Assembly (NCBI RefSeq): GCF_000754805.1
Contig: NZ_KN150731.1
Span: 1,382,492 to 1,446,491, forward strand
DNA from: Yersinia frederiksenii ATCC 33641
Lineage (GTDB): Bacteria > Pseudomonadota > Gammaproteobacteria > Enterobacterales > Enterobacteriaceae
DNA: 64,000 nucleotides
Direction of reading: 5' to 3'
This document shows positions 41,565-52,397 of the stretch, piece after piece; position 1 is the first letter of the stretch; every line of letters starts with the position of its first letter. The notes under the pieces are model-generated. The model saw only the letters and a list, made by a program, of their open reading frames with translations. It ran no database searches and was not told the origin of the DNA. Made by a program: the position numbers and the translations under genes.

Positions 41565-42257
41565 ATGACGGCGTCAGCTCCGGTGATAACCGTTGATGGA
41601 CCAAGTGGTGCAGGTAAAGGTACGCTTTGTAAGGCACTGGCTGAATCGCTGGGCTGGAATTTGCTGGATTCTGGTGCGATTTACCGTGTTTTAGCTTTGG
41701 CAGCACTGCATCATCAGGTTGATATCAGCACCGAAGAGGCATTAGTTCCACTTGCCGCGCATCTCGATGTTCGTTTTGTCTCACAGAATGGACAGTTAAA
41801 AGTGATTTTAGAAGGTGAGGATGTCAGTAATGAGATTCGCACCGAAACTGTGGGCAACACGGCATCTCAGGCTGCGGCTTTCCCCCGAGTGCGTGAAGCA
41901 TTGTTACGCCGACAAAGGGCATTTCGTGAAGCACCTGGCCTGATTGCCGATGGCCGTGATATGGGAACAGTAGTCTTTCCTGATGCGCCGGTGAAGATAT
42001 TTCTGGATGCAAGTTCGCAAGAACGTGCGCACCGACGTATGCTACAGTTGCAGGAAAAGGGGTTTAATGTTAACTTTGAACGTCTTTTGTCCGAGATACA
42101 GGAGCGGGATGACCGTGATCGTAATCGGGCTATTGCACCTTTAGTCCCTGCCGCAGATGCGTTGGTACTGGATTCAACCAGTATGTCCATCGAGCAGGTG
42201 ATCGAACAGGCGCTGGCTTATGCCCAACGAATTCTAGCGTTGCCGTTAAATAAATAA
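41565..42257 (+). CDS. cmk: Cytidylate kinase
   Basis: 230-residue nucleoside monophosphate kinase that phosphorylates CMP and dCMP. The P-loop is [10 protein letters not shown] (about residues 11-20), followed by the substrate segment LDSGAIYR and the signature [20 protein letters not shown]. Length is close to E. coli Cmk (227). It is 168 bp upstream of rpsA and read in the same direction, as in E. coli, where some rpsA transcription comes from cmk. Confidence 0.97.
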   Translation: MTASAPVITVDGPSGAGKGTLCKALAESLGWNLLDSGAIYRVLALAALHHQVDISTEEALVPLAAHLDVRFVSQNGQLKVILEGEDVSNEIRTETVGNTASQAAAFPRVREALLRRQRAFREAPGLIADGRDMGTVVFPDAPVKIFLDASSQERAHRRMLQLQEKGFNVNFERLLSEIQERDDRDRNRAIAPLVPAADALVLDSTSMSIEQVIEQALAYAQRILALPLNK

Positions 42258-42425
42258 CGACAATGCGGTCAGTTCTGAGCTCTCAACGATTTATTTTTTA
42301 AATAAAATTATTTTTGATGAGCACTTTAACCTTGCTGCAAGGATGTGTGGCGAGGCATGTGAAACAACCCCATCCGGCGGGATGCTAGATGGACGTTAAA
42401 CTTAAGAATCCTGAAGATTATAAAC
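42258..42425 (+). promoter_or_regulatory. rpsA leader and translation-initiation region
   Basis: 168 bp. The bases before the rpsA ATG (GAAGATTATAAAC) lack a strong Shine-Dalgarno sequence. E. coli rpsA has the same trait: its leader folds into hairpins, is very active without a good SD and is repressed by free S1. CCCCATCCGGCGGGATG (42369-42385) can form a small hairpin here. Confidence 0.65.
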
Positions 42426-44099
42426 ATGACAGAATCTTTTGCTCAACTCTTTGAAGAATCCCTGAAAACAATTGAAACACGTCCGGGCTCTATCGTCCGT
42501 GGTGTTGTTGTTTCTATCGATAAAGATATCGTACTGGTTGACGCCGGTCTGAAATCTGAGTCAGCAATTCCAGCAGAACAGTTCAAGAACGCGCAAGGTG
42601 AACTGGAAATTCAAGTCGGCGATGAAGTTGACGTTGCACTGGACGCTGTTGAAGACGGCTTCGGTGAAACTCTGCTGTCCCGTGAGAAAGCTAAGCGTCA
42701 CGAAGCATGGCTGATGCTGGAAAAGGCTTACGAAGAAGCTGCAACCGTTACTGGTGTGATCAACGGCAAAGTGAAGGGCGGCTTTACAGTCGAACTGAAC
42801 GGCATCCGTGCGTTCTTACCTGGTTCACTGGTTGATGTGCGTCCAGTTCGCGATACTCTGCATCTGGAAGGCAAAGAGCTTGAGTTCAAAGTCATCAAGC
42901 TGGATCAGAAGCGCAACAACGTCGTTGTTTCTCGTCGTGCAGTTATCGAATCCGAGAACAGCGCTGAGCGTGATCAATTGCTGGAAAACCTGCAAGAAGG
43001 CATGGAAGTTAAGGGTATCGTTAAGAACCTGACTGACTACGGTGCATTCGTTGATCTGGGTGGCGTTGATGGCTTGCTGCACATTACTGACATGGCTTGG
43101 AAACGTGTTAAACACCCAAGCGAAATCGTCAATGTGGGCGACGAAATCACAGTTAAAGTTCTGAAATTCGACCGCGAACGTACTCGTGTATCCCTTGGCT
43201 TGAAACAGCTGGGCGAAGATCCATGGGTTGCTATCGCTAAACGTTACCCAGAAAGCACTAAGCTGACTGGTCGTGTAACTAACCTGACTGATTACGGCTG
43301 CTTCGTAGAAATCGAAGAAGGCGTTGAAGGCTTGGTACACGTTTCAGAAATGGATTGGACCAACAAAAACATTCACCCGTCTAAAGTTGTTAACGTTGGC
43401 GACGTAGTGGAAGTTATGGTTCTGGACATCGATGAAGAACGTCGTCGTATTTCTCTGGGCCTGAAACAGTGCAAATCTAACCCATGGCAGCTGTTTGCAG
43501 AAACCCACAACAAAAACGACCGCGTTGAAGGTAAAATCAAGTCTATCACTGACTTCGGTATCTTCATCGGCCTGGACGGCGGCATCGACGGCCTGGTTCA
43601 CCTGTCTGACATCTCCTGGAACGTTGCAGGCGAAGAAGCAGTTCGTGAATACAAGAAAGGCGACGAAATCGCAGCTGTGGTTCTGCAAGTTGACGCAGAA
43701 CGTGAGCGTATCTCCTTGGGCGTGAAGCAACTGGCAGAAGACCCGTTCAATAACTACCTGTCTGTTAACAAGAAAGGTGCTATTGTTACTGGTAAAGTAA
43801 CTGCAGTTGACGCTAAAGGTGCTACAGTTGAATTGGCAGGCGGCGTAGAAGGTTATCTGCGTGCTTCCGAAGCAACTCGCGACCGCGTTGAAGATGCGAC
43901 GCTGGTTCTGAACGTCGGTGATGAAGTTGAAGCCAAATATACTGGCGTTGACCGCAAAAACCGCGTAATCAGCCTGTCTGTTCGTGCTAAAGACGAAGCT
44001 GATGAGAAAGATGCTATTGCTACAGTTAACAACAAGCCAGAAGAAGGCAACTTCTCTAGCGCAATGGCAGAAGCGTTCAAAGCTGCAAAAGGCGAGTAA
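42426..44099 (+). CDS. rpsA: 30S ribosomal protein S1
   Basis: 557 residues, the E. coli length, made of six S1 (OB-fold) repeats. The first two bind the ribosome and the later four bind mRNA; repeat signatures such as [39 protein letters not shown] and [20 protein letters not shown] are obvious. It unfolds mRNA on the 30S subunit and represses its own translation. Codon use is strongly biased, as for ribosomal proteins. ihfB follows after 60 nt. Confidence 0.98.
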   Translation: MTESFAQLFEESLKTIETRPGSIVRGVVVSIDKDIVLVDAGLKSESAIPAEQFKNAQGELEIQVGDEVDVALDAVEDGFGETLLSREKAKRHEAWLMLEKAYEEAATVTGVINGKVKGGFTVELNGIRAFLPGSLVDVRPVRDTLHLEGKELEFKVIKLDQKRNNVVVSRRAVIESENSAERDQLLENLQEGMEVKGIVKNLTDYGAFVDLGGVDGLLHITDMAWKRVKHPSEIVNVGDEITVKVLKFDRERTRVSLGLKQLGEDPWVAIAKRYPESTKLTGRVTNLTDYGCFVEIEEGVEGLVHVSEMDWTNKNIHPSKVVNVGDVVEVMVLDIDEERRRISLGLKQCKSNPWQLFAETHNKNDRVEGKIKSITDFGIFIGLDGGIDGLVHLSDISWNVAGEEAVREYKKGDEIAAVVLQVDAERERISLGVKQLAEDPFNNYLSVNKKGAIVTGKVTAVDAKGATVELAGGVEGYLRASEATRDRVEDATLVLNVGDEVEAKYTGVDRKNRVISLSVRAKDEADEKDAIATVNNKPEEGNFSSAMAEAFKAAKGE

Positions 44100-44159
44100 T
44101 AACGGGGGGCGGTTTTTCTGCCCCTATACGGTAGTTTAGCTGCAAAGCTTGGAGGTAAT

Positions 44160-44444
44160 ATGACCAAGTCTGAACTTATTGAAAGACTTGCTGGCCAGCA
44201 ATCTCACGTACCGGCGAAGGTCGTTGAGGATGCAGTGAAAGAAATGCTTGAACATATGGCTGGAACACTAGCTGAAGGTGAGCGCATTGAGATCCGCGGA
44301 TTTGGCAGTTTTTCGCTTCACTACCGTGCTCCGCGTGTTGGCCGCAATCCGAAGACTGGCACTAAAGTTGAGTTGGACGGTAAGTACGTTCCACACTTTA
44401 AGCCAGGTAAAGAATTGCGCGATCGCGCTAATATCTACGGTTAA
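44160..44444 (+). CDS. ihfB: Integration host factor beta subunit
   Basis: 94-residue HU/IHF family subunit that pairs with IhfA and bends DNA sharply. It starts [20 protein letters not shown] and carries the beta-arm [17 protein letters not shown], whose proline intercalates at the kink. A strong GGAGGT ribosome site precedes the ATG. Length equals E. coli IhfB. A terminator follows at 44530-44558. Confidence 0.98.
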   Translation: MTKSELIERLAGQQSHVPAKVVEDAVKEMLEHMAGTLAEGERIEIRGFGSFSLHYRAPRVGRNPKTGTKVELDGKYVPHFKPGKELRDRANIYG

Positions 44445-44812
44445 GTTGTTTACAACTTTCCGCGTTATTATATATACCTAAAGTACTTGAAGCGTATGCT
44501 TCAGATGACTCAGGTGTAACGCTAATACGAAACGGTGCCTATAACGGCACCGTTTTTATTTTGTTTTTCGCCTCTACTATCTATCCAGATCAAACCTATC
44601 CACATCGAAACGCTTTTCCTCCATGAGTAAAATCCCGCTTATTTAAGAGACCTCCCGCATTTCTAATCTTGTTTTTGCAACAAGGTAAAACTGTTCGCGA
44701 ACCTGCTCTGAGCCCCTACAATTCGTGCTGGCTGTATTATCCACTCCTGTAGAGAATCCGTGTATTACCTCAGCGATGTTCGGATAGCAATAAGCTTATC
44801 TGAGCATTATAG
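44445..44812. other. Intergenic region between ihfB and ycaI
   Basis: About 370 bp. It contains a TATATACCTAAAGTACTTGAAG segment (from 44471) that resembles an ERIC terminus with a small GAAGC/GCTTC hairpin, and the ihfB terminator at 44530-44558. The rest, to an in-frame stop of ycaI at 44810-44812, shows nothing I can name. Confidence 0.5.
44530..44558 (+). terminator. ihfB terminator
   Basis: AAACGGTGCC pairs with GGCACCGTTT around TATAAC, followed by TTATTTTG, about 85 bp after the ihfB stop. Confidence 0.88.
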
Positions 44813-44926
44813 AATGGATGGGTTCATATCACTTTATCAATTGACCGTGCCGCAATTGCGATTGTTGCGGGCCTACTGCCACTTATTTTTCTGCCGCAAC
44901 TTCCTGATGCTGTAACCATAAGCGCT

Positions 44927-47107
44927 TTGCTGGTTCTGGGCGGTTTGTTATGGATAAGTGGTAATACTTATTGCCAGTGTTTGACGTTGGCCCTGATTAG
45001 CTTTGCATGGGGGGGGTGGCATGGGGATAAAGTCTTGATGCAGATTGAGCTACTGACTCAAGGGGAGCAGCAAGTTGTTGGCACTATAAATAGCTCACAT
45101 TTGACCTGGAGCGACGACGACAAAGTTCTAGTCGGCATTCAGCAGGTTAATGGCCAGAGAGTCTTTCCACCGATTAACGTTACGCTAAAGTGGCAAAAGG
45201 GGCTTAGCTACTGTGCGGGGCAGCAATGGAGATTTCGCCTAAAGATGCGAGGCGTCCATAGTTTACTTAATGAAGGGGGTTTTGATAGTCAACGTTGGGC
45301 AATAGCGAATCGCCGTCCGCTACAAGGACGCGTTATTCATGCTCAATTGCTTGATACTCGCTGTAGTGCTCGCCAGCAGATTATCCGAGCTGTTGAGCGG
45401 CAACTTGGAACCTATGGTCAACGGGAGATATTGCTGGCACTGGCATTTGGCGAAAGGCGTCAACTAGCCTCACAGCTCTGGGCAATGCTACGTGACACCG
45501 GCACGGCGCACCTGATGGCAATCTCAGGTTTGCACATTGCAATGGCGGCTCTGTTTGGCGGGGGACTGGCACGATGTGTGCAGTTTCTCCTTCCTGTCAG
45601 CTGGATTAGGCCACAATTTCCTCTGCTGATAGGCTGGCTGGTGGCGATTATTTATGTCTGGTTAGCGGGGGCAAACCCACCTGCGGTCAGAGCTGGAATA
45701 GCATTAACACTGTGGCTATTGCTCCGGCTGGCAGGTGTGTCATGTAGCGCCTGGCAAGTATGGCTATGGGCATTAGTGCTAATTCTACTCAATGACCCAC
45801 TAGCGGTACTCTCAGACAGTTTCTGGCTCTCTTGCCTGGCTGTCTTCAGCCTAATATGTTGGTGCTACTGGATGCCACTATCATCGCGCTTTAAAACGAG
45901 CTGGTATGGATTGCCAATTCGTTGGTTTCATTTGCAATTGGGTATGATGCTACTGTTGATGCCACTGCAAATAGGTTTGTTCCAAGGTATCAGTTTATTG
46001 TCGATACCAGCAAACTTATGGGCTGTCCCTATTGTTTCCTTTATGACTGTGCCCTGTGTTCTATTGGCACTGGTTTTTACTCTGTTTCCAACTATTGCTG
46101 CAGTGTTTTGGCTATTGGCTGATATGTCACTGACAGCGGTGTTTTTACCCTTTGATTATCTGAATGTAGGTTGGTTATATACCGGTACAACATCTATTGC
46201 CTTGGGATATGGTGGCTGGTTGGTTATGCTTATTTGGCGTTTCCAGTGGTGGCGTAATTACCCTATTGGGATCATGATTCTTTGCGCCAATTTAATATTA
46301 CTCACGCAGCGGCGTGATGAATACCGTTGGCGTGTTGATATGTTGGATGTTGGGCATGGTTTGGCGATGGTGATTGAACGTGACCGAAAAGCGATTATCT
46401 TTGATACAGGTAACCGTTGGGCGACCGGTAGCGTGGCATCGAGGATTATCCTGCCTTATTTGCGCTGGCATGGTCTTACCGTTGAGCAGATTATCCTCAG
46501 CCATGACCATCTGGATCATACTGGCGGATTGGCTGAGCTTCGTGCCGCGTTTCCACAGGCAACAGTTCGAGCCCCATTCCCTGTAAAGAATGATGTGAGT
46601 ACATCGCCCTGTAAGCAAGGCGAGCAATGGCAGTGGCAAGGTTTGAGCTTTGAGGTTTTATGGCCTGAAGCACAGGTGGTAAATGCTCAAAATGATGATT
46701 CGTGTGTTATTCGTATTGATGATGGTAAACACCGTTTATTACTGACCGGTGACCTTGAAATGAAGGGCGAGCACCAATTGGTCAAATATTATCGTACAAA
46801 GCTAGCCTCAACGTTGTTACAGGTTCCTCATCATGGGAGCAATACCTCTTCAACCGCGCCTTTTCTACGGGCTGTGAGGCCGGAAATAGCACTGACCTCT
46901 GTTGCACGCTATAACCAATGGCATCTTCCTGCCAGAAAAGTGATTCAGCGCTATGAAAAAAATAGCATTATTTGGCGCGACACCTCGATATCAGGGCAAC
47001 TAAGTGTGTATTTTTACAGCGATAGTTGGCAAATTAATGGTTATCGGGAACAATTAATGCCACGTTGGTACCACCAGCAATTTGGCGTTAGGAGTCATAA
47101 TGAGTAG
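44927..47107 (+). CDS. ycaI: YcaI, ComEC/Rec2 family membrane protein
   Basis: 726 residues from the first standard start (TTG at 44927). The competence domain is membrane-rich with the family motif [20 protein letters not shown]; a C-terminal metallo-beta-lactamase fold has [10 protein letters not shown] and [10 protein letters not shown]. In naturally competent bacteria ComEC carries single-stranded DNA inward; the enterobacterial role is unclear. Coding similarity continues upstream: codons from 44834 read LSIDRAAIAIVAGLLPLIFL and align with residues 1-20 of E. coli YcaI, but no ATG, GTG or TTG is in that stretch (stop at 44810-44812). The true start may therefore be a rare codon near 44828-44840. 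It is upstream of msbA, as in E. coli. Confidence 0.88.
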   Translation: MLVLGGLLWISGNTYCQCLTLALISFAWGGWHGDKVLMQIELLTQGEQQVVGTINSSHLTWSDDDKVLVGIQQVNGQRVFPPINVTLKWQKGLSYCAGQQWRFRLKMRGVHSLLNEGGFDSQRWAIANRRPLQGRVIHAQLLDTRCSARQQIIRAVERQLGTYGQREILLALAFGERRQLASQLWAMLRDTGTAHLMAISGLHIAMAALFGGGLARCVQFLLPVSWIRPQFPLLIGWLVAIIYVWLAGANPPAVRAGIALTLWLLLRLAGVSCSAWQVWLWALVLILLNDPLAVLSDSFWLSCLAVFSLICWCYWMPLSSRFKTSWYGLPIRWFHLQLGMMLLLMPLQIGLFQGISLLSIPANLWAVPIVSFMTVPCVLLALVFTLFPTIAAVFWLLADMSLTAVFLPFDYLNVGWLYTGTTSIALGYGGWLVMLIWRFQWWRNYPIGIMILCANLILLTQRRDEYRWRVDMLDVGHGLAMVIERDRKAIIFDTGNRWATGSVASRIILPYLRWHGLTVEQIILSHDHLDHTGGLAELRAAFPQATVRAPFPVKNDVSTSPCKQGEQWQWQGLSFEVLWPEAQVVNAQNDDSCVIRIDDGKHRLLLTGDLEMKGEHQLVKYYRTKLASTLLQVPHHGSNTSSTAPFLRAVRPEIALTSVARYNQWHLPARKVIQRYEKNSIIWRDTSISGQLSVYFYSDSWQINGYREQLMPRWYHQQFGVRSHNE

Positions 47108-47142
47108 AATGGGCCGCTATTTCTTCTGGCGCTGGTATTTGC

Positions 47143-48891
47143 ATGATGAATGATAAAGATCTATCCACTTGGCAGACGTTTCGTCGCCTCTGGCCAATGA
47201 TCTCTCCTTTTAAGACCGGTCTTGTGGTGGCGGCGATAGCATTAATCCTTAATGCTGCCAGTGACACCTTTATGCTGTCATTGCTAAAGCCATTGTTAGA
47301 CGATGGTTTTGGTAAAGCAAACAGCTCAATTTTAAAATGGATGCCTCTGGCCGTAATCGGTTTGATGGTCGTCCGTGGTGTCACTGGCTTTATTTCAAGC
47401 TATTGCATCTCTTGGGTTTCCGGCAAAGTGGTGATGCATATTCGTCGCCGCTTATTCAGCCATATGATGGGAATGCCAGTTTCATTTTTTGATCAGCAAT
47501 CGACTGGTACTCTGTTATCTCGTATTACCTATGATTCCGAGCAAGTCGCAGCATCTTCTTCTGGCGCATTGGTCACCGTTGTTCGGGAAGGAGCTTCGAT
47601 TATCGGTTTGTTTATTATGATGTTTTATTACAGCTGGCAGTTGTCGCTGATTTTAATCGTCATTGCACCGATTGTTTCGGTTTCTATCCGTTTGGTCTCA
47701 AAGCGTTTTCGTAATATCAGTAAGAATATGCAAAGCACAATGGGGGAAGTGACCACCAGTGCAGAACAAATGCTCAAAGGGCACAAAGAAGTGTTGATCT
47801 TTGGTGGCCAGAAAGTTGAAACCGAGCGTTTTGAGACTGTTAGTAATCGTATGCGCCAGCAGGGGATGAAACTGGTTTCTGCTTCTTCCATTTCCGACCC
47901 GATTATTCAGTTGATCGCCTCTTTTGCTCTGGCATTTGTACTCTATGCAGCAAGCTTCCCCAGTGTCATGGAAACCTTGACCGCCGGTACCATTACTGTG
48001 GTGTTCTCAGCCATGATTGCACTGATGCGCCCATTGAAATCACTCACTAATGTGAATGCACAATTCCAGCGCGGTATGGCGGCTTGCCAGACGTTATTTA
48101 CTATTCTGGATATGGAGCAGGAGAAAGATGACGGCAAACTGGAGGTTGAACGTGCGAAAGGCGAAATAGAATTCCGCCATGTGACTTTCTACTATCCGGG
48201 CAAAGACACTCCAGCACTGAATGACATTAATATGCATATTGAAGCGGGTAAAACCGTGGCATTAGTGGGGCGTTCAGGTTCAGGTAAGTCAACTATCGCC
48301 AATTTACTCACTCGTTTTTACGATGTGAGTGAAGGCAGTATTTTGATGGATGGTCATGATTTACGTGATTATCGGTTGGGCTCCTTACGCAATCAGGTTG
48401 CGCTAGTATCGCAAAGTGTTCATCTGTTTAATGATACCGTTGCTAATAACATCGCTTATGCACGTGATGAGCAATACAGTCGGGCTGAAATTGAAGAAGC
48501 CGCCCGAATGGCCTATGCCATGGACTTTATCAATAAAATGGAAAATGGCCTGGACACTGTGATTGGGGAAAACGGCGTCATGCTTTCTGGCGGTCAACGT
48601 CAACGTATTGCCATTGCACGGGCTTTATTGCGAGATTGTCCAATATTGATTCTGGATGAAGCGACCTCGGCACTGGACACTGAATCGGAGCGGGCGATTC
48701 AATCTGCATTGGATGAGTTACAGAAAAACCGTACTTCACTGGTTATTGCACATCGCTTATCCACGATTGAAAAAGCGGATGAGATTTTGGTCATTGAAGA
48801 TGGCCGAATTGTCGAACGTGGTGTACATGCCGAATTGCTGGCGAAAAAGGGTGCTTATGCCCAACTTAACCGTATGCAGTTTGGCCAATGA
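47143..48891 (+). CDS. msbA: MsbA, lipid A flippase
   Basis: 582-residue ABC homodimer subunit, the E. coli length. Six membrane helices occupy the first ~320 residues, with conserved [20 protein letters not shown]. The ATPase has Walker [10 protein letters not shown], signature LSGGQRQR, Walker [12 protein letters not shown] and the H-loop [12 protein letters not shown]. It flips core-lipid A to the periplasmic face and is essential. It is 35 nt after ycaI and overlaps lpxK by four bases (ATGA), so the flippase and lipid A kinase are coupled. Confidence 0.97.
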   Translation: MMNDKDLSTWQTFRRLWPMISPFKTGLVVAAIALILNAASDTFMLSLLKPLLDDGFGKANSSILKWMPLAVIGLMVVRGVTGFISSYCISWVSGKVVMHIRRRLFSHMMGMPVSFFDQQSTGTLLSRITYDSEQVAASSSGALVTVVREGASIIGLFIMMFYYSWQLSLILIVIAPIVSVSIRLVSKRFRNISKNMQSTMGEVTTSAEQMLKGHKEVLIFGGQKVETERFETVSNRMRQQGMKLVSASSISDPIIQLIASFALAFVLYAASFPSVMETLTAGTITVVFSAMIALMRPLKSLTNVNAQFQRGMAACQTLFTILDMEQEKDDGKLEVERAKGEIEFRHVTFYYPGKDTPALNDINMHIEAGKTVALVGRSGSGKSTIANLLTRFYDVSEGSILMDGHDLRDYRLGSLRNQVALVSQSVHLFNDTVANNIAYARDEQYSRAEIEEAARMAYAMDFINKMENGLDTVIGENGVMLSGGQRQRIAIARALLRDCPILILDEATSALDTESERAIQSALDELQKNRTSLVIAHRLSTIEKADEILVIEDGRIVERGVHAELLAKKGAYAQLNRMQFGQ

Positions 48892-49886
48892 TTGAACGTA
48901 TCTGGTCTGGGAAGTCGTGGCTGTATTTATTATTGCTGCCACTATCCTGGCTTTATGGGGCAATCACTTGGCTTATTCGTACTAGCTATACTCTGGGGCT
49001 GCGTTCAGCTTGGCGGGCTCCAGTGCCGGTTATCATTGTCGGTAATCTTACCGCTGGCGGTAACGGTAAGACGCCGGTGGTCATCTGGCTGGTGGAACAG
49101 CTACAGCTTCGGGGTTACCGTGTTGGTATAGTGTCCCGTGGTTATGGTGGTAAGTCAGATGTCTATCCATTGCTACTTTCCCATGAAATAACCACGTCTC
49201 AGGCAGGTGATGAACCGGTACTTATTTTTCAGCGCACCGGAGCGCCAGTTGCTGTTTCACCCAAACGTTCTGAGGCGGTGAAAGCCTTATTGAAATGTCA
49301 TGAGCTGGATTTCATCATCACAGATGATGGTTTACAGCATTACGCTTTGCAGCGTGATTTTGAGTTGGTTGTGATAGATGGTGTGCGGCGCTTTGGTAAT
49401 GGTTGGTGGCTTCCTGCAGGCCCAATGCGGGAGCGGGCAGGGCGACTGCGCTCTGTCGATGCAGTGATAACTAATGGCGGTATTGCAGCTGCGGGTGAAA
49501 TCCCCATGCAGTTAGTGGCGTGCGATGCAATTAATTTGGTGACGGGTGAGCGCTTGCCTGTACAGCAATTGCACCATGTCATCGCGATGGCGGGAATCGG
49601 TCACCCACCGCGTTTTTTTGCCACACTGAGTTCAATAGGTATTGAGCCTAAAAATGAATATGCCTTTGCAGACCATCAGGATTATTCATTAGCTCAACTT
49701 AGCCCACTGACTTCGGGGCCACAGATTTTACTCATGACCGAAAAGGATGCCGTCAAATGCCGGGCTTTTGCTCAGCCTAATTGGTGGTATCTGCCAGTAG
49801 ATGCACAGCTACCACCTGATCAGGCTGAACAATTACTACTGAAAATTCAGGCGCTACCTCGCCATTCGATATCATCCAATTTATAA
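48888..49886 (+). CDS. lpxK: LpxK, tetraacyldisaccharide 4'-kinase
   Basis: 332 residues (E. coli 328). It phosphorylates the 4' position of the lipid A disaccharide at the inner face of the inner membrane. One N-terminal membrane segment ([18 protein letters not shown]) precedes the P-loop [15 protein letters not shown], and [15 protein letters not shown] contains catalytic acidic residues. It overlaps msbA at ATGA. Its last six bases overlap the 3' end of the convergent ydcJ gene; in E. coli ycaQ follows instead. Confidence 0.96.
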   Translation: MIERIWSGKSWLYLLLLPLSWLYGAITWLIRTSYTLGLRSAWRAPVPVIIVGNLTAGGNGKTPVVIWLVEQLQLRGYRVGIVSRGYGGKSDVYPLLLSHEITTSQAGDEPVLIFQRTGAPVAVSPKRSEAVKALLKCHELDFIITDDGLQHYALQRDFELVVIDGVRRFGNGWWLPAGPMRERAGRLRSVDAVITNGGIAAAGEIPMQLVACDAINLVTGERLPVQQLHHVIAMAGIGHPPRFFATLSSIGIEPKNEYAFADHQDYSLAQLSPLTSGPQILLMTEKDAVKCRAFAQPNWWYLPVDAQLPPDQAEQLLLKIQALPRHSISSNL

Positions 49887-51290
49887 ACTCAGTGTCGCCA
49901 GCTTTAAGGCTGCGGCACATTCAGCCAGCGAGCGCTGCTGAGTTTCCTCGTACAATTGCAGTTCATCAATGACTTCAGCACCTAAATCCCGCTGGAAATC
50001 CCGCTTACTGGAGTGCCCAGTAAAATGACTCTGCCCTTTTTCCCCTAAATTTGATTGGAAAATACCCGCGGCACTGACCGGTAAAAAGTCCTCATAAACC
50101 AAAGGTTCGCATTGGATGATACCCGTGTTAATCAGCTGGTCTAAGGTGAGATTCCGTATGGATACTGCAGAATCACGGAGGCTTTTCTCGGTGGGGAAGT
50201 AACGGAAAAAGGCGAGCTTCTCTGTGCGCATGGTCGGGTAATCATCGGGAAATTGGCTAAAGTGCTCACAAAGAATGGCATTATATTGTGCCGCATTTTT
50301 CTCATTCACTGGTACCTGTAATTGGTCCTGTGCTGCTTGTAACAAGCGGTCATAAAGAGAGCGACCTTTGGCGGTCAGGGCTGCACCTCGCTGTTCTATC
50401 TCTCCAAAACGGGCAGTATGATGCCCTTGGACACACTGCCCATCAGTGGATATAAACGCGACTTTCTCTTCCAATGCCTTAAAACTGGTTTGTCGCAACA
50501 GTATTGGACAGTGGCGCGGTGGTGGCCCTTCGACCACGGCTTTGGGGGTAATATGGTGTTCTGGCATCGCCGTTTGCACGGCATCTATATTTAACGTTCG
50601 TGGCGTCAGGTGATTAATATGGGGGCCCTTGAAAGCAACCACATCAGCAATTAACCGATGTTGATCATGCAGTTGCTGATAAACCTCCGCACTGACTGTG
50701 GCTTGATTATGCCAGCGAAATGTTTCCAACGCCTGAGTGATAAAATCAGTCGCTTCATTATCAGTCAACCCACCTACAGTTTCATGCGTGGCAATTAACT
50801 CGATGGCGCGCGGGGTAAAAATATCTCTTTTCGCAAGAATATCAGCCGCTTGTTGTCTCAGCTCTGGTTGTTCAATTAACTCCAGGCGCAATAGCGAAGT
50901 GAAAACTCTGAAAGGGCTGACTTGCAATGCAGCCTCATGCACGGCGCGAAATGCTGTGGAGTGAACCGGCACTCCGGCAGGCGCGAGGTCATAATAGCCT
51001 ACAGGGGCCATCCCCATGACGGCAAATAAACGGCGTAAGGTGGCAAGCTCGGCGGCAGTTCCCACACGTATAGCACCATGTCGCTCCATATTTAACCGCT
51101 CTATTTCCCCAGTTTGGTGCAAATGACGGGCCAGTTCAGGTTGCTGTTCCAGGGTTTGGTTATTGATTTCGGCCACCAATTGCAATAAAGCTTCGTATAG
51201 CGGGACTTCGGCCTGGTACATATCTGACATAGCACGAGAGAATCTGGCGCGTATTTCATCGGGATGCACAAAGGGTGGGTGGGTCATCAT
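49881..51290 (-). CDS. ydcJ: YdcJ, 2-oxoadipate dioxygenase/decarboxylase family (DUF1338)
   Basis: 469-residue protein clearly homologous to E. coli YdcJ (447). Family blocks are [53 protein letters not shown] and [16 protein letters not shown]. The likely Fe(II) ligands are His110 (PVHST), the His of HINHLTPR and the Glu of FGEIEQRG. A characterised relative, HglS, turns 2-oxoadipate into D-2-hydroxyglutarate in lysine catabolism; whether this paralogue does so is inference. The start ATG-ATG (51290/51287) has AGGAG upstream. In E. coli ydcJ is elsewhere in the genome; here it stands where ycaQ is expected, convergent with lpxK. Confidence 0.87.
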   Translation of the reverse strand: MMTHPPFVHPDEIRARFSRAMSDMYQAEVPLYEALLQLVAEINNQTLEQQPELARHLHQTGEIERLNMERHGAIRVGTAAELATLRRLFAVMGMAPVGYYDLAPAGVPVHSTAFRAVHEAALQVSPFRVFTSLLRLELIEQPELRQQAADILAKRDIFTPRAIELIATHETVGGLTDNEATDFITQALETFRWHNQATVSAEVYQQLHDQHRLIADVVAFKGPHINHLTPRTLNIDAVQTAMPEHHITPKAVVEGPPPRHCPILLRQTSFKALEEKVAFISTDGQCVQGHHTARFGEIEQRGAALTAKGRSLYDRLLQAAQDQLQVPVNEKNAAQYNAILCEHFSQFPDDYPTMRTEKLAFFRYFPTEKSLRDSAVSIRNLTLDQLINTGIIQCEPLVYEDFLPVSAAGIFQSNLGEKGQSHFTGHSSKRDFQRDLGAEVIDELQLYEETQQRSLAECAAALKLATLSL

Positions 51291-51728
51291 CAGGTTGCTC
51301 CTATTGGCCTATTGAAGCGCATATTGCCGGGTGGTTGCTGGTATGCTCAATTTTTATTTTAGGTTGATATCGTTAAGTTAGGGGGTAACCAGCGGAGAAT
51401 ATTGGTTTTTTATGCGTGATATCTCATTGATGCTGCTGTTTGACCCGTTTTCCCAGATAAAATGATTGCATGATTATATTTATTGTGAGTAAATAGCCGT
51501 CGGCCTGTGATACAGACCTATTTATGTGTAAGAGTGTACGAGAGTAAAGCAAAGCAGTTCCTCCAAAGACGTTATCTTTTGATGCCGCTTCAAAGACGAA
51601 CCTCCTAGTATCTCCGATAAGTAACTCCCATAAGTAATGTTTCTGATGCAGACCCGCTATTCCCGATAGCGTAGAGTGCCTTATGGCAGATTTATTGGTA
51701 TTTGTTTTTGATAGTAAAGGTAAAAGTT
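51291..51728. other. Intergenic region between ydcJ and the first csp gene
   Basis: 438 bp between divergent genes. TTGCAT at 51466-51471 resembles the -35 of cold-shock promoters, which would leave a long leader of over 200 nt, as is usual for cspA-type genes. I could not identify a convincing -10 or a cold-box. No ORF is supported. Confidence 0.45.
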
Positions 51729-51938
51729 ATGTCTAAGAAGACTGGTCAGGTTAAGTGGTTCAACGAAGCTAAAGGTTTTGGTTTTATTGAACAGCATGAT
51801 GGCGGTAAAGATGTGTTTGTTCACTTCTCCGCAATCGCAACTGATGGTTTCAAAACTTTGGCTGAAGGCCAACGTGTTGAGTACACCATCCAAGACAGCC
51901 CGCGCGGGCCGGCTGCCGCAAACGTTATTGCTCTGTAA
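51729..51938 (+). CDS. CspA-family cold-shock protein (CspC/CspE-like)
   Basis: 69-residue cold-shock domain ([20 protein letters not shown], ending [10 protein letters not shown]) with intact RNA-binding motifs RNP1 (KGFGFI) and RNP2 (VFVHF). Such proteins bind single-stranded nucleic acid and melt mRNA structure. The sequence is close to E. coli CspE/CspC but also to other Csp paralogues, so no symbol is assigned. The ATG is preceded by AAAGGTAAAAG. A strong terminator follows, and a second, divergent csp lies 215 bp downstream. Neither gene is at this position in E. coli. Confidence 0.93.
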   Translation: MSKKTGQVKWFNEAKGFGFIEQHDGGKDVFVHFSAIATDGFKTLAEGQRVEYTIQDSPRGPAAANVIAL

Positions 51939-52017
51939 TTCAGAATTATGATGTTTGAATTATCTTGGAAATTGATGATGCTAATGTGTTAATCATCTAT
52001 CCGGATAGCAAAATTCT

Positions 52018-52043
52018 AAAACCCGCACTTATGCGGGTTTTTT
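52018..52043 (+). terminator. Terminator of the first csp gene
   Basis: ACCCGCA pairs with TGCGGGT around CTTA, extended by A and T residues and followed by a TTTTTT run, about 80 bp after the stop. Confidence 0.92.
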
Positions 52044-52153
52044 CATACAATCAAGCTCATAGAGGTTTAATCAGAAAACTTTAGGATGGGCAACTGCATC
52101 TAAACAATAAATAAAAATGAGTTGTTAGGATGCCCAGTAAAAGGAAATTTATT

Positions 52154-52363
52154 ATGACGTTAAAAATGGGTCGCGTGAAATGGTTCAACCAGTCTGAAGG
52201 CTACGGTTTCATTTCTCCACACGATGGTAGTTTGGATGTGTATGTCAGCAAGACAGCCATTGCCAATACCAAAAATAAATCACTGAGTGAAGGGCAGGAC
52301 GTTGAATTCTCTACATATCGTAGTATTCACGGGCCGTCAGCAGCTGATGTGATCGCTTTCTAA
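52154..52363 (+). CDS. Divergent CspA-family paralogue with altered RNA-binding motifs
   Basis: 69 residues with a recognisable cold-shock fold (MTLKMGRVKWFNQSEGYGFI, ending GPSAADVIAF). RNP1 is EGYGFI rather than KGFGFI and RNP2 is VYVSK rather than VFVHF, so the lysine, one Phe and the central His-Phe that normally stack on RNA are changed. The fold residues (VKWFN, the Gly-Pro near the end) are kept, suggesting a selected protein rather than a pseudogene. The frame is open eight codons upstream (52130), but the ATG at 52154 has AAAAGGAAA in place and gives the usual length. A strong terminator follows. Confidence 0.88.
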   Translation: MTLKMGRVKWFNQSEGYGFISPHDGSLDVYVSKTAIANTKNKSLSEGQDVEFSTYRSIHGPSAADVIAF

Positions 52364-52366
52364 GAA

Positions 52367-52397
52367 AACGGCTACCCAAGGGTAGCCGTTAGTTTTT
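52367..52397 (+). terminator. Terminator of the second csp gene
   Basis: AACGGCTACCC pairs exactly with GGGTAGCCGTT with almost no loop, followed by AGTTTTTA. It begins four bases after the stop codon. Confidence 0.88.

Noticed and set aside
42825-43340. A 171-codon minus-strand frame
   Set aside because: Antisense shadow of the S1 repeats in rpsA; no ribosome site or recognisable domain.
44471-44515. Short ERIC remnant after ihfB
   Set aside because: Only one terminus-like segment is visible (TATACCTAAAGTACTTGAAG); the match is too short to call a repeat element by eye.
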